Below the pieces are notes generated by a model. It saw only the letters and a program-made list of their open reading frames with translations. It searched no databases and was not told the DNA's origin. Positions 22,053 through 33,471 of a stretch of DNA of 64,000 bases are shown piece after piece. The DNA is from Pseudo-nitzschia pungens (Eukaryota; Bacillariophyta; Bacillariophyceae; Bacillariales; Bacillariaceae). A program made the translations under genes and the position numbers. Numbering within the stretch: position 1 is the first letter of the stretch; each line of letters starts with the position of its first letter. The stretch covers positions 6,688,501 to 6,752,500 of the forward strand of contig CM074760.1 in NCBI GenBank assembly GCA_037355855.1, read 5' to 3'.

Positions 22053-22752
22053 CGTTAGTGCTCTTGATTTTTGATGCAAAAGGTATGATAATTTTGAAAG
22101 CAGTGAGCAGTGTCATCACTGTGGAAAGGCGAAAGGGCAAACCCAACGAGACCATTCAGAAGAAAATTCCAAACATGCCGATTTTGATTTTGATTGTGAT
22201 TGATTCGTGATCCGGAAAGCGATGGATGATTTCCAGTGTGCGCACAACGGAGCGTTATCCGGACGGTGACAGACGGGATAATTTTAGGTTTTTTGCAATG
22301 GACAGTAAGATTATGGTAAAAACCTTAACCTTATCGTACCGGTAAGGTTTTACCAGTAATTTACCGTTGCTCTCAAGATCTGGAGGCGCGCCGACTAGAC
22401 CGCAAACCGGTACCATGCCCGCGAAACCAGCCCGCCCTGGAGGGACGGAGAACGAAAGATTTCAAATTTTGAAATTCGCTTCTTGAAATGCAACGGCTGT
22501 TGATTTGTTGATCGATGAAAACGGCCATCCAAGATTGCAACTGTGCTTGCAAAAAATAATAATAGTAGGGCAGTCCAACGGAGTCGGAACGAAGTTTCAC
22601 GAAGAGCTCATAATTTTGAAAACCGATTCATCGGGACCCCACTCACCTCATCAGAACTTTTCAATCGCCCAAAGCATAGTTGATACTAGACTCCATTTCT
22701 TTGGTCGGTCTGTTTTGAACCACAACTTTCCAGAACTCACCCTTTCAGCACC
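22053..22752. other. divergent promoter region
   Basis: Shared 5' flank of CDC123 and the EGF-repeat gene. TACCGGTA at 22337-22344 lies inside a TTAACCTTATCG-TACCGGTAAGGTTTTACC block. No exact decamer is present, but both half-motifs are. No gene is supported. Confidence 0.6.
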
Positions 22753-24869
22753 ATGCCAAGCATTATTCCCTCCCTTACTCTGAATCGAGGGAAATCTCTC
22801 GACCTTCTTCTCCGCCGACATCACATCAATGGATTAGTGAGAAAGAAGACAACTTTTCCCTCACCCATCTATTTCTGGCTAAATATCTTCCTTTTCTTTT
22901 CCTTTTTTGAGAGTGCTGCAGGCGCATGTGCTGAAGTTGGCGCTAGTGCGGATCTTGTTCCCGAGATCGACGACTGCTCTCGTTGTTCTCCTGGTGGAAG
23001 ATGCATGCTAGATGCAACCCCTTCCTTTGGTGGCCTTTTCGGTGATAACACTTCAGGCCGAGCCCCTTTCCGCTGCGATTGTTACGACGGATACTACGGG
23101 CCATTGTGTGACCGAAAACTGGTTGTTGGTACAAGCAATGGTGTAGACCTCGAAACCTTCGATGGCGGCGGCATCAGCAATGAAGTTAGCAACGACATTA
23201 TCGATGACAACAACGAAACTGCCCTTTTCGATGATTTCTTCCTTGGGTTGACGGGAGATTGTCCCTTCGAGTGCCAAAACGGTGGGCAATGTATCTCAGT
23301 ATACGGAGGCATCACCTACGCCTGTGTATGCCCAGAGCCCTTTTGGGGGTCTCAATGCGAGTTTGATGGTCTCCGCGAACCATGCGAACTTGATTGCAGT
23401 AATGTCCCGAATGGATCTATCCCAAGAGACGGCGCCTTTTGTGTTGATTCTCCCCGGAATATTGGAGCTGGTGATTACCATACATGCGTGCATTGCCAAG
23501 AAATACCGGTAGAAGACGAACCGGTTTGCGAGAACAAAATCAATTGCTTGAACGGAGGAATCTGCAAGGTTAAGTATCTTTTCATTGATGCTACCGAGGG
23601 CAACGAAACGTCTACAAGTCGTCCATTCACCTGCTCGGCAACCGTCTCCATGTCCAGTGATGGCGTTGGTGGAATCGATTCAGCGTTTTCTTTTTGGGAA
23701 GAAATGTCCCCTTACAAACTTGAATGTGATTGTCCCATTGGCTTTCAAGGCGAATTTTGTGAAGAAATCGACGTGTGCGGAGGATGTCAAAACGATGGCT
23801 ACTGCATCTCGGTGGACACACCTGGTGACCTTAACATGACCGATTATTTCTATTTTGATCACGACGACGACGATTACATTTCGATGGACGACTTGTCGAA
23901 CCTCTTTGTCGACGACTTCTTTAATTTAACCAGCAGTTTTGGATTCGATGATGACATTTGGAGGCGCGACGATGATACTATTGAAAATGTCAATTGCTCG
24001 TGTTTTGTTGGCGGTTGTGACCAAACCAAGTGTGGACCTGGTACCGCTTGTGTTGGTGGGATGTGCAATCAAGACGGCCTCGTCAATCCAAGATGCTGGG
24101 GCGGCAAGTGCAGTCAACGCAACACGGTCAACGCAACTTGTAAGCAATCATGAAACTGAATGTGGATATCTCCTCTTTTGCTCATCAAGCACTTCAACTT
24201 TTGTTGCCATCCTACTTACGTCACGTGAAACCCCACTTTCTCTCGTTTGACTATATTAGGTTTCGGCGGAGATTGCGATCAAACCAATGCTGTTGGGTCT
24301 TCGTGCAGCGGTGAAGACTGTTTCGTTGATGACTTCGACGACTACGAAATGTCGTCTGACCGGACTTTACAGCCATTTTGTTCCTGTAAATATGGATACT
24401 TTGGAGAACATTGTCAGCATTTGATGACTACAATTTGTCTGTTCGATGAACTTGGCAACGACTTCCAGCCGCTTCACGAGTTTTGTTTGTTGTCGGGTGG
24501 TTTTTGTCCTCTGAACGTTGGTACTCTTTACTGTGCCAATGGAGGAACCTGCAGTAATGCCGGCAGTGGAACTTCGACGTAAGTATCGAAGAGAATCACG
24601 TCACTCCCACTGCAGTAATTGGGGTCTGATTTCTTTCTCTGCGTTTCTCTTTCGATTTGTTTTTCAGCATGACTGAACCGTTCTATTGTGATTGTCCAAG
24701 CGGGTACGAAGGGGTCCATTGCGAACTCACAATTACGAAAGCACCAACTGATCAGCCTACAACATCGCTTTTGAACCATGAAAAGTCTGCAGCGCCATTT
24801 ACATTGCTTCCTCGATCCTTCTGGAACAGAATTGCATTTGCTTTGTCTTTTGTTATTCTCCACGTATAA
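22753..24869 (+). CDS. secreted EGF-like repeat protein, possibly lipid- or GPI-anchored
   Basis: Three exons (22753-24139, 24260-24578, 24668-24869) join in consistent phase over GTAAGC..TAG and GTAAGT..CAG introns, giving 635 residues. A hydrophobic segment (~40-57) followed by SAAGACAEVG is a signal sequence or anchor. At least five Cys-rich EGF-type modules follow; recognisable cores are FRCDCYDGYYGPLCD, CQNGGQCISV..ACVCPEPFWGSQCE, CLNGGIC..LECDCPIGFQGEFCE, FCSCKYGYFGEHCQ and FYCDCPSGYEGVHCE. Very acidic D/E-rich linkers (residues ~140-160 and ~360-400) separate modules. The C terminus is short and hydrophobic without a basic tail, compatible with a GPI signal. Diatoms use EGF proteins in gamete recognition and adhesion, but the role here is unknown. 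Confidence 0.85.
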
Positions 24870-25977
24870 TGATTCGATCACTTCTCACGACTTCACTAAA
24901 AGACTGAAAGTCCAGCAACAAACGTCGAGCCAAAAAGATCAACTGAGATATCAAATGCCATGAAGGTTTTTCGTGAGACGGCGATCTACAACGAATTGAT
25001 GGATTCAGTGTCTATTGGCTTCTTCATACCACCAAGCTTCATATTCACCAAGCACATCTCTGCTTAAATTTCACAGGTTGGAAGCACTGCTGTTGCTCTT
25101 TGCAATGTTTTACAAGAATCTTGCTTTTCAACAGTGCCAAAACTAATTGACTGACTATATAACAGCATAATGAGTAGTACTACCTCATCATGAATAGTAG
25201 TACTAAGAAATATTTAGTTTCTATATCATTCTGCTTCACTCTGGATGGATTCGGTGACTTTTTGTTGGTTCGAAGTCGAAACCCTCTATTCCTCCTTCAA
25301 ATCAAATAATGATTAGTATTTTTTAATGATTTGGAGATTCCAAATGCTTCTTCCTTCTAGTAGTACTATTACTACAAAATTCCTATCAGCTGTCCCCCGG
25401 TTCTACATCCTCAACTACTAATTTCTACGGAAACCGGGGGACAGCTGATGGGAATTCCGTAGTAGTAGTACGTGTACTAGATGTGATCAGCAGCAGAACC
25501 ACTCTAGCAGGACTTCACAACAATTTAGGCATTGCTCCTGCTGGCATCTTGTTCTTACTATCATGATGCAGTTATGCTGTTTGGTTCCACCATAATTGTT
25601 CTGAAGGGATCTCATTTCAAACAATAATCAATATGATGAATGATCTCATTGAGATACACAGAGCATGTACCTGATCAACTCTCAACTCTGGTGATCTCTG
25701 CTTTCTGGCAGGATTTGATTGCGTGTTGCGTTCTTTACCGAGTTCCGAGGACTGTACTGTACTATTAGTAGTACCTTACCGTACTACTGCTGCAATACAA
25801 GTACAGCGAACGGTTGTCGACAACAAACTTGCTAAGCATGTCGGAATCACGAATCACATCATCATCTGTCTTTTCATCGTCCATCCTTCGTTTTCGTACT
25901 CGTAAACCTTACCATTAGTTGTTGTCCCATCGTTGGCCATCGAACAACAACTCGCAAGCCTCCAAATAAAAATACTC
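24870..25977. other. intergenic region with a long imperfect hairpin
   Basis: No coding region is supported. It includes a hairpin at 25358-25480 and many AGTAGTACTA-type triplet repeats. Weak GTAAACCTTACC-like motifs occur at 25770 and 25904. A TTG-initiated frame near 25933 is discussed with the small ORF below. Confidence 0.6.
25358..25480. repeat. MITE-like or precursor-like inverted repeat, ~47-bp arms
   Basis: The left arm runs ~25358-25404 and the right arm ~25429-25480. The inner part (ATCAGCTGTCCCCCGGTT) is matched perfectly by ACCGGGGGACAGCTGAT. The outer part pairs TCTAGTA..GTACTATTACTAC with a 3-base indel. The loop is ~25 bases. No ORF lies inside. It could be a non-autonomous element or a hairpin RNA. 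Confidence 0.85.
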
Positions 25978-26229
25978 ATGACGATAGAGAACCCAACCGC
26001 TTCCACCAGCCATACCAGCAGCAAAACCAACAACAACCCAACTCAATCGACCAGCACCACCATTGCCGAGCTGAGGGTGGCCCAAACCGAGCTGACTTGC
26101 GGGAACAAAACCGGTAGAGTCTTTGCGCGGCTCTCGAACGGTGCGGTAGCACTTCGTTTTCCTCGCGCCGCCGCCGAGGCCGATGTTGCAGCGCGCCTCA
26201 GGCGCGAACTCCTAAAAGAAGACGTTTGA
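25978..26229 (+). CDS. small ORF (83 residues) upstream of the DUF1289 gene
   Basis: ATG at 25978; it ends 101 bases before the next ATG. The first ~30 residues are Thr/Ser/Asn-rich. The rest reads like a compact helix-hairpin-helix (IAELRVAQTEL, GRVFARLSNGAVALRF, AAARLRREL-type helix). The middle pattern recalls the prefoldin-like peptide encoded upstream of ASNSD1 in animals, but this is only a pattern likeness. It could be an upstream ORF on the DUF1289 transcript or an independent small gene. The GC-rich second half supports coding potential; the sparse 5' half does not. Confidence 0.35.
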   Translation: MTIENPTASTSHTSSKTNNNPTQSTSTTIAELRVAQTELTCGNKTGRVFARLSNGAVALRFPRAAAEADVAARLRRELLKEDV

Positions 26230-26330
26230 CCAAGGTTTTCGAAACGGTCTGTCTCCGTCGCACAATATCTGCGCCTCGACCTCTCGACCGAGCGAGCAAT
26301 CGATCGAACCGGGGATACGCAGGCGCAAAA

Positions 26331-27539
26331 ATGCAGCGAGGCCTGCGGCATGGTGCTTTCGGGACAAGGACGCAAGGCATACCTTTTGGGCTTGTCCTTT
26401 GGGAAACGCTTGTGCTTGTCCTTGTGCTCTTGGCAATCAGTGAAAGGTCCGTGGCTCTTTCGGCATCATCGTCATCATCTCTGTTGAAATATCCTCCATT
26501 GGATCCGTGCCTCGAGTACTATACGGAACGATCGTTTCCGTCACCAACAACCAACAATGACGGAAGAAGCACCATTGCTGCCGATGCGGAATGTCCCGTG
26601 TTCCATCCGAATTTCTGCGACGGACGTGTTTGTGTAAGGTGTTGCCGGGACGACTACGAAATCGGAGCCTGGCAGGGGCTGTCGCCATTGGAAAAAGGAT
26701 TCGCCCTGGAAGACGCCACCGATCGCGCCCGACAACGAGCCGCCGAAACGAAAAAACACGATGCCGGCGGTGACCCGGAGCTATTCGCGAGGGATTCGAT
26801 TCCGGCGGAAGAGCTGGAGCGCCAGGCCGCGGAATGGATGTCCCTGGCAAAGGCAGAAACAATGGTATCAAAAATTGTATCAACCGCTCCAAAGATACCG
26901 CAAAACGAGTCGAATGATCTGGATTCCAAAAACGGAAGAAAGGCAGAACCCCCTTCCATTTCCATCACGAGTCCCGTCGGTCTATCTTCCGATGCCGACA
27001 CTAGCAGCAGAACAACCCCACTAACTGAAACCAATGCACTGCCAGTGACCATATCGAATACGGAATCTTCCGGCAGAGAAAAGAGCCAAAGCAGCGAACC
27101 ACCACGGAGCGAGACAAAAACGGCAGTGGGAAAACCACCCCAACCCACCGAAAAGAACGATCTCTCGCTTCTCCCGCCGCCCCCAACCCCTTGCACACGC
27201 ATCTGTCGGTACAACCAGAATTGTTTCGACGGAAAGGTTTGCATTGGGTGTTTCCGCGAGACCCACGAGATCGCTGGCTGGAGCAGCATGTCGCCAACCG
27301 AAAAGCAATACTCGCTGGAAGACGCAGCCGATCGCTCTCGCGAACTTGCTGCCGCTGCTGCCGCCGAAGCTGCCGCTACCGCCGCCGCCGACCCCATGCA
27401 AGCCGGTGCGGATGTGGATGCCCACGCGTCGTTTCTCGACGAGGACGCGCACAAGGACGCATCGGAGCATTTTGAGGGTGGTATTTCGGAGGCGGAGTTG
27501 CGACGGCAGGCGGTCCTTTGGGGAGCCTGGAAGGGATAG
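26331..27539 (+). CDS. membrane/secreted protein with two DUF1289 domains
   Basis: 402 residues from the first ATG in frame (26331). A hydrophobic helix near residues 18-40 (WETLVLVLVLLAISE) is a signal peptide or anchor. Two copies of a Cys-rich domain follow, ~86-137 and ~287-338. The second is the better match to DUF1289 (CTRICRYNQ..GKVCIGCFRETHEIAGWSSMSPTEK); the first has CRVCVRCCRDDYEIGAWQGLSPLEK. DUF1289 proteins are mostly small bacterial proteins with four conserved Cys and are thought to bind a metal or Fe-S; a eukaryotic protein with two and a ~150-residue Ser/Thr-rich linker is unusual. Each copy is followed by a helical acidic/Ala-rich ED(A/T)(A)DR(A/S)R segment. Function unknown. 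Confidence 0.8.
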   Translation: MQRGLRHGAFGTRTQGIPFGLVLWETLVLVLVLLAISERSVALSASSSSSLLKYPPLDPCLEYYTERSFPSPTTNNDGRSTIAADAECPVFHPNFCDGRVCVRCCRDDYEIGAWQGLSPLEKGFALEDATDRARQRAAETKKHDAGGDPELFARDSIPAEELERQAAEWMSLAKAETMVSKIVSTAPKIPQNESNDLDSKNGRKAEPPSISITSPVGLSSDADTSSRTTPLTETNALPVTISNTESSGREKSQSSEPPRSETKTAVGKPPQPTEKNDLSLLPPPPTPCTRICRYNQNCFDGKVCIGCFRETHEIAGWSSMSPTEKQYSLEDAADRSRELAAAAAAEAAATAAADPMQAGADVDAHASFLDEDAHKDASEHFEGGISEAELRRQAVLWGAWKG

Positions 27540-28417
27540 CTCTGCCGGGCAGTGGCGAGGAGAAAGAAGGAAAGAAAAATTGAAGAGTCCATCGTTCTCT
27601 TTTTGATTCGTATCTCTCGCGTTTACTCTCAGCAAGCAAAGAGGCGACGGAAAGGGGGACGAGCAGCACGAATAGAACCTATGCCGGCACACTGTTTCTT
27701 CGAGGCCCTTTGATTCACCATTACTAGTACGAGATCTGCGCCCTGCACAATTCCTGTCGGAAACTGCTGCTGGAAATGTTATAAAAAATGTGATAAGCTT
27801 TAGATACGATCAGATCAAACAACATGGTATATGTAATTCCCAACTGAAACAAAGGATACGAGTCTGTAATTTCCAACTTAGACAAACGTTTCTGGATACC
27901 ATGTTGGTTTGCAACTGAAAGAAAAAGAGGATCAGATTACATTGTAAAGTAAACCTTACTTCGTACTTGAGAATGTTGAGCTAACGGAAAGACGTAATCT
28001 TATTACTTCGTACCGGTGCAGTGTTCTTGAATTCTATTGTTTTGCGAAGGACTACATTAGATTTTAGTCCTTGCCTGCTTGCTCGCAATTTAGGTCTGAC
28101 GGCGGGAGTAGGAACGGTCGGCCGAATCTGTGGCGGGCAAAAACAGACGTCATCTGCTATTTTGAATTGTCTCGGAACGATAACTTTCTCCTTACCGTCA
28201 TGTTCCTCTTCTCAGCAAACGAGAAAAGTGCATGCCATCCATGGATGGAAATCCCGATTCAAAATGTCGGAAGTCAATGCCAAGTGTACCGGTAACAGGC
28301 ACAAAGCAATCGTGAAGATTGTTGAGATACGAAACTGACACCACAATCGTTCTCGGTTCTTTGGTTAGATTATATCCTCCGAGTCAATAAAATACTAAAT
28401 AAACACGCACCTCCACA
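27540..28417. other. intergenic region, no gene seen
   Basis: 5' flank of the phosphotransferase. It holds GTAAACCTTAC near 27951, an ACCGGT core at ~28014 and TACCGGTA at 28287-28294, about 125 bases before the ATG. Short open frames here have no support. Confidence 0.6.
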
Positions 28418-29944
28418 ATGTGCAACGCCAGCGATAACGGAAAAGAAGGCACCGATGGGTCTCCCAAGGTTGAAATGGTAGACAAACGAGCTATTCATAC
28501 CTGGGTCTTTGAACCTCCCACTTCCGATAACAACACCAAATCCCTCACGGATGCAGGTGTCGAAGCCATTGCCAACCACAAGTACAAATCGGGAAAATAC
28601 ACTTTCTTCGACAATCTCCTACAACCTTTTTGGAACACGTTGACAGAGCTGTTGCCCATGTGGTTGGCACCCAACGCTGTCACCTTTATAGGAGGTATGC
28701 ACTGCGCCTTTTCCTACTTTACCACCTGGTACTATTCTCCGAATTTCGACACGCCGCTCCCCGACTGGGTCGTATTTCTCTCCGGTTATTGCACCATTGC
28801 CTACTACACCTTTGACTGCATGGACGGCAAGCAGGCACGCAGAACCGGCCAGTCCTCTCCCCTCGGCCAGTTGTTCGACCACGGATTCGACTGCATTTGC
28901 AACCTGGCCCACATATCGACCCAGGCCGGATACTTGGTGATCGGAGGAAGTCGATGGTTCTTTTCCTTTCAGGCATCCATCTTTTTTGCATTTTTCATGG
29001 CGCAGTGGGAAGAATACTACACGGGTCAGCTTCCCCACGCCATGGGAGACTTTGGAGTCACTGGTACGTACCAAACTATCTATCCGGATTGTCGGCCGGT
29101 CTCGGTAGCCGGGTTGCAGGTGTAAGAATAAGTGGATTGAACGGACGACTGTTGTTTTGAACATTTGGCAGCGAGAGTCAACGGAGTCCAATACTGAACA
29201 AGAACAAAATGCTTCGTTAGCTTCGTTTCTAAATTTTCCGTTTCTCCGACTTGCTTTGTGAATTGAAACGCACGTTTTCGAAAAATCACAGAGATCAACT
29301 ATACGATAGGACTTTTCGCTATTTGCAACTCGTTGATCGACCGTGAAAAAGTCTGGACGACACTGTTGAAAGACTTCCTCCCTTCCTCGCTTTCGGAGAG
29401 CCTGCCGCTTCCGCAATTTATTTTGAACACACAGCTTCGCCACGTTGGTCTCGGCGGATGGCTGACCACCGCGTCGGTCTTGATTGCATTTTCGTTCTAC
29501 CGGGTGTTGTCCCACGACTATGTCAAGAGCAACAAGCTACAGGTCAGCGCCGTCTCCAAGCTTGCCACGCCCTTTTTGATCTCGATTGCTCCCTTTTTGC
29601 TGCCCCACCACGTCCTCGAAAACGAGACCCGATATCTGTCTCTCTGCTATGGACTCTTGATGTCTTTCTTGACCAAGAAAATGATTTGCTTTTCGATGGC
29701 CAAACAGTCGTATGCGGCGATCCAAATGGAGGCCATTCCCTATTATGGAGTGATCTGGTTGATTCGCAGCGATCACTACAACCAACAGATCTTCACGGAC
29801 CAGGTCGCCAAGGTCCTGCTCGGAGGTCTTTGCTTCTACAACGCCTACCGGTTGGTGAGCTGGGCCAGCACCGCAATCGATCAGATCTGCGAGCGTCTGG
29901 ATATCAATTGCTTCACCATCAAGCACAAGAAAAAAGTGGCTTGA
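28418..29944 (+). CDS. choline/ethanolamine phosphotransferase (CDP-alcohol type)
   Basis: Exons 28418-29063 and 29292-29944 join in phase 1 (GTACGT..CAG), encoding 432 residues. This enzyme class transfers phosphocholine or phosphoethanolamine from the CDP-alcohol to diacylglycerol, the last Kennedy-pathway step, in the ER or Golgi membrane. The diagnostic motif DG-x2-AR-x8-G-x3-D-x3-D is complete at Asp136-Asp158 (DGKQARRTGQ..LFDHGFD). The splice gives a GVTE junction seen in the family. About eight to ten hydrophobic helices follow the motif, with a basic Lys-rich C terminus (KHKKKVA) that could be an ER-retention tail. Substrate choice cannot be read. Convergent with the glutathione-transferase-like gene. 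Confidence 0.93.
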
Positions 29945-30538
29945 TACAGCAAGTGAGCGAGAGAAGCTCTGCCCGTTTGCTTTTTGTTCGCCACCAGCAG
30001 CCAGCCATTTCAACATCAAACAACTCTACAAACTAGATTACTTTACATAACTATCCCAGCGGTGACCTCGTCACGCGGCGCAACAGGTGTGCTATGGTGC
30101 TGTGAAATGGAAATTCAGTCTTCGATCAGGATTTTTCACAATATTGTACTATATACATACTCATAGATCGTAGATGCAACAGCCTGGACTCCATGCAATC
30201 ATGGTTCCACCGCAGTCGAGTTTCCCCTCACGGAAAACTTGTTCTTCTTGGTCAAATAATACAATTTGTGTCTCCGAATGTCTTTCTGGCCACCGCACGT
30301 AATTAATGTGATTCAATGCCGCGTGCTACAAATTCTGTGGAGCTTGCGAGAAAATTCGATTGTATTCCATATCTTTACACTATTACATATATCTATGTAT
30401 TGAACGAACCCATCAATCCGCCAACCACCACGGGGCACTCGGAAGAACACGGTACGGCGCAAGGAACGTCCGCGGACCGCATTCGTTGCCGCCGCATCCC
30501 GCCGTGCCACCTGCTCCGCAAACCCGGCCGTTGCTGGG
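29945..30538. other. convergent 3'-3' gap, no gene seen
   Basis: Spacer between the phosphotransferase and GST-like stops. No decamer or TACCGGTA was seen. Confidence 0.6.
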
Positions 30539-32566
30539 TCACGCCTCCATTGCGAGCTCCGGCTCTCTCGCTTCGACCGGCGACAGGTCGTCCGCGACCG
30601 CGGCCAGAACCCCCCGCAACAATGCCGCCGAGGGAGCCCCCATGTCGCGTGGGACGCACAGGCGCTTCGCAACGGTCCTCAGAGCCAGTGCCCCCTGCGC
30701 GGCGTGGGACGCCTCGGTCTCCGTGAGCAGCGACGAAACCGCCGGTGCCGATGCCGATGCCGATGAACCCGTGGTCGTGGTGTATTCCTCGTCCTCGTCC
30801 TCCTCCGATGCCAGTCGGATCAACCGGTCCGCCACGTGCCGCAAGAGGGCGTCCACGGTGTCCCTCGCGCTCGCTTCGGCCCTCGGAACGTGGCCCTGCG
30901 ATTTCGGGTCCGCCTCCCGGAGGCAATCGGCGAGGACCGCGGCGCGGTTCGATACCAGCTTGGAAGCGGCCTCCAGGGCCCGGGAGGCGGAATCGCCGTC
31001 GAATCGGCCGCTCGCTGCGAATCCCGCGGCCAGTTGTTCGGCCGCGGCGTCCGCCCTGGCGATCCCGGCGGCCACTTCCGGCCGGTCCTCGCCGCCGCCA
31101 AAGTATCGGAGGAACGTGGAGGCCACCGCCGTCCAGGAGTACTCGTCCCCGGCGACCCTGTCGTAGTAGGCCGGGAAGGACTCCATGGTTTCGAACCACG
31201 CCTGGATGTGGGGCCGGTTCTCGAGAATGTCGAAGCCCTGCGTCAGGGGGAGCTGGTACCTCCATCGCTCGAGGGTGGGGACCATCAGGGCGTCGATTCC
31301 CGAGAAGTCTGCCCCGAGGCGAAAGCCCCCCTCGTGCCGGGAGAGCGCCTCGTCGAGCTCGTCGAGCGCCGCTCCAAAGTCGGCCCGGTGTTGCTCCCTC
31401 TCGGCCTCGGTCTGGTTTCCGTTGCGGTTTCCGTAGGCCATCTTGACGCCCGCTGCCTGGAGGCGGTTTTGCAGCTCGAGAGCGGTGTCAAAATCCTCGT
31501 TGTCGCTGTCGCTGTCGTTGCCGTTGCCGTTCGGACCCATCAATTGGATGGTATCCGGAAACCTCTCGTCGAGGGCCTTGAGAATGGCGTCGGACTCCCA
31601 GACGAGCTCCCGACTGGTTTTTCTTTTTGTTTTGGTGTTGGTGTTGGTGTTGTCATTGGCATCGTCGCCGTCACCGTCGTCTTCCTCTCCGTGAAAGAGC
31701 ACGGCGGGCACCAGTCCGGTGGGTACCATTTGTTTGTACCATTCTGGTTTCCCCTGGAGCGGCACCAGGGTCTCTTGGTAGGGAAGCCCCTTGGCGCGAA
31801 TGGCCACCCAGACGCGCTCGCAAAACGGGCACCAGCCGTTCGTGTCGCTGCAATTGACGTTGTTGGCGGTGCCGACAGATAGTTCGATCGAGAAAGAAGT
31901 GAGTTCAACGAGTGAGTTCGTTCGTTCGTTCGTTCATCCATCCACCAGTTGTTCGAAGAAGTTGTTTCATCACAATTATGCCACAACAATGATCATCGGG
32001 GAACGTTTGGTAAGAACGCCCCGTTCAAGCATTTTGTACGTGTACATACAGTGCATGATCGAAAAGAGAATATCATTGATTGTGTGAGAGAAAAGCGGGT
32101 TGTTCTGTTTGGATTTCCTTCGTTGTTCTCTGCTACGATCCGATCCGATCCGCTGATCCGATCCGATCCGCTGATCCGATCCGGTTCGTTCTTACCGATA
32201 CAAAGTGAGGACGGGCTTCTTCTCTTCCATTCGGCTCTGAATTCCTTCCAGTTTCGATTCGAGGTCTTCCCAGCTGGGGATTTCGGTTTCGGCCGGGGTT
32301 GCTGCCGCGCGTTTCGATGTCGACGCCGACGCCGACGTCGACCTGGATGCGAATGCCGATTTTTGTGCAACGGCCGACGAACCACCTCGCGCAAAGGCCG
32401 AAGGCGACGAAGGCGACAACGACGACGACGACGACAACGGATAAGACTTCGTTGGTGATGGTTGCGCGAGGAAGGCCCTGGCTCCCCGCGAAACGGCCGG
32501 CACGCACACGCTGGTGTAGACCAGCAGTGAGAACAGGGCTCGTGTGATCGTTGACGACAACAGCAT
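30539..32566 (-). CDS. plastid-type glutathione-transferase-like protein with CPFC site
   Basis: Two exons (32566-32196, then 31847-30539) join in phase 2 (GTAAGA..CAG), giving 559 residues. Exon 1 encodes a signal peptide (LFSLLVYTSVCVPAVS) followed by a GARAFLAQP junction, the pattern of diatom plastid leaders (a Phe or other aromatic just after cleavage). After the splice the thioredoxin-fold start LTLYRDTNGWCPFCERVW appears; residues C130-P-F-C133 form a glutaredoxin/GST-type active site, so thiol transfer or dehydroascorbate/glutathione chemistry is plausible. The GST N and C domains run to ~residue 360 with an acidic insertion (~175-200). The last ~180 residues are an Ala-rich helical tail with an acidic stretch that I do not recognise. 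The intron carries CGATC pentamers and CGTT tetramers. Confidence 0.85.
32136..32184. repeat. CCGAT pentamers arranged in an 18-bp higher-order repeat
   Basis: CGATC/CCGAT units in the GST-like intron. An 18-bp block (three GATCC-type units plus CGCT) occurs twice in tandem with a partial third copy. Confidence 0.85.
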
Positions 32567-33471
32567 TGTGGTTCTTTCTCGACCGGGTTGTATCGTTGGT
32601 GAGTTTGTCTCGGATGTACCTGTACCGTGCGAAACTGATCCGACCGAATTTTCCGAAACCCAATGGTGAAGGAATGGAAGAGGGGCGAGTAATTCTCAGA
32701 TGGTGTATGCTGTAATGCCTGCGAAACAAGATACCGCTTTTACGGCAAACAACAAGTCTGCCCTTTTCGATGATTCCTTTGTTCGATGACGATGATGATT
32801 CATTCATTCCTTCATCGTTTTTCCTTCCTTTTTCTCGTTCCGAGGGACAACTCATAATTTCAAAAGGGGGATATATTTTTGGGGGAGAGCTGGTTTAGGA
32901 TTTTTGTTGAGAGCGATGAGACGAGAATGTACGTACTATAGTATGGTAGCTACCGTACGGTGTGAATGAGTAGCCTACTGTACCCGGCACCACCATGTCC
33001 GAAACAGCTGCCTTCTATTGGCAGAAAGCGACCACAAAAATGATGTTGGGATTGGAGTCTTTCTCTCGGTTTTTCTTCTCCGTCGGCTTTTTTTGTTCCA
33101 CAGCTGTATCGTATCGTATCGTGTACGAGCAGGATCTTACTCGTACAGCAGATTCAAGTAAATACCGGTAAGGCCTAGTAGTAGAAGTACGGTAAGATTT
33201 TTTCAATTGCATACCGTTGAGTTCGAATCAAAACCCCAAAAACCGTGTTCTTCCCCGATCGATGCAGTTTGTATCACCTTCCGCAATGCAACAACACCTT
33301 CGTCCAGAGAATGCCTTTTGCTTTTCTCTTTTGTGGTTTCTCGCTTCGCAATAGAGGCATAGTGCGGTAACGCAGAAGACGAAACGATCTATCACAAAGA
33401 ACCCAACCACACAACCAGCCAACGATCCCGTATCCCCGACAAACAGAGTATTATTTATTTCGACGACAACG
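32567..33471. other. divergent promoter region
   Basis: Shared 5' flank of the GST-like and patatin-like genes. TACCGGTA at 33163-33170 lies in a TACCGGTAAGGCC block. No gene is supported. Confidence 0.6.

Noticed and set aside
28021..28338. 105-codon + frame before the phosphotransferase
   Set aside because: Likely 5' flank or UTR; TACCGGTA inside it and no family likeness.
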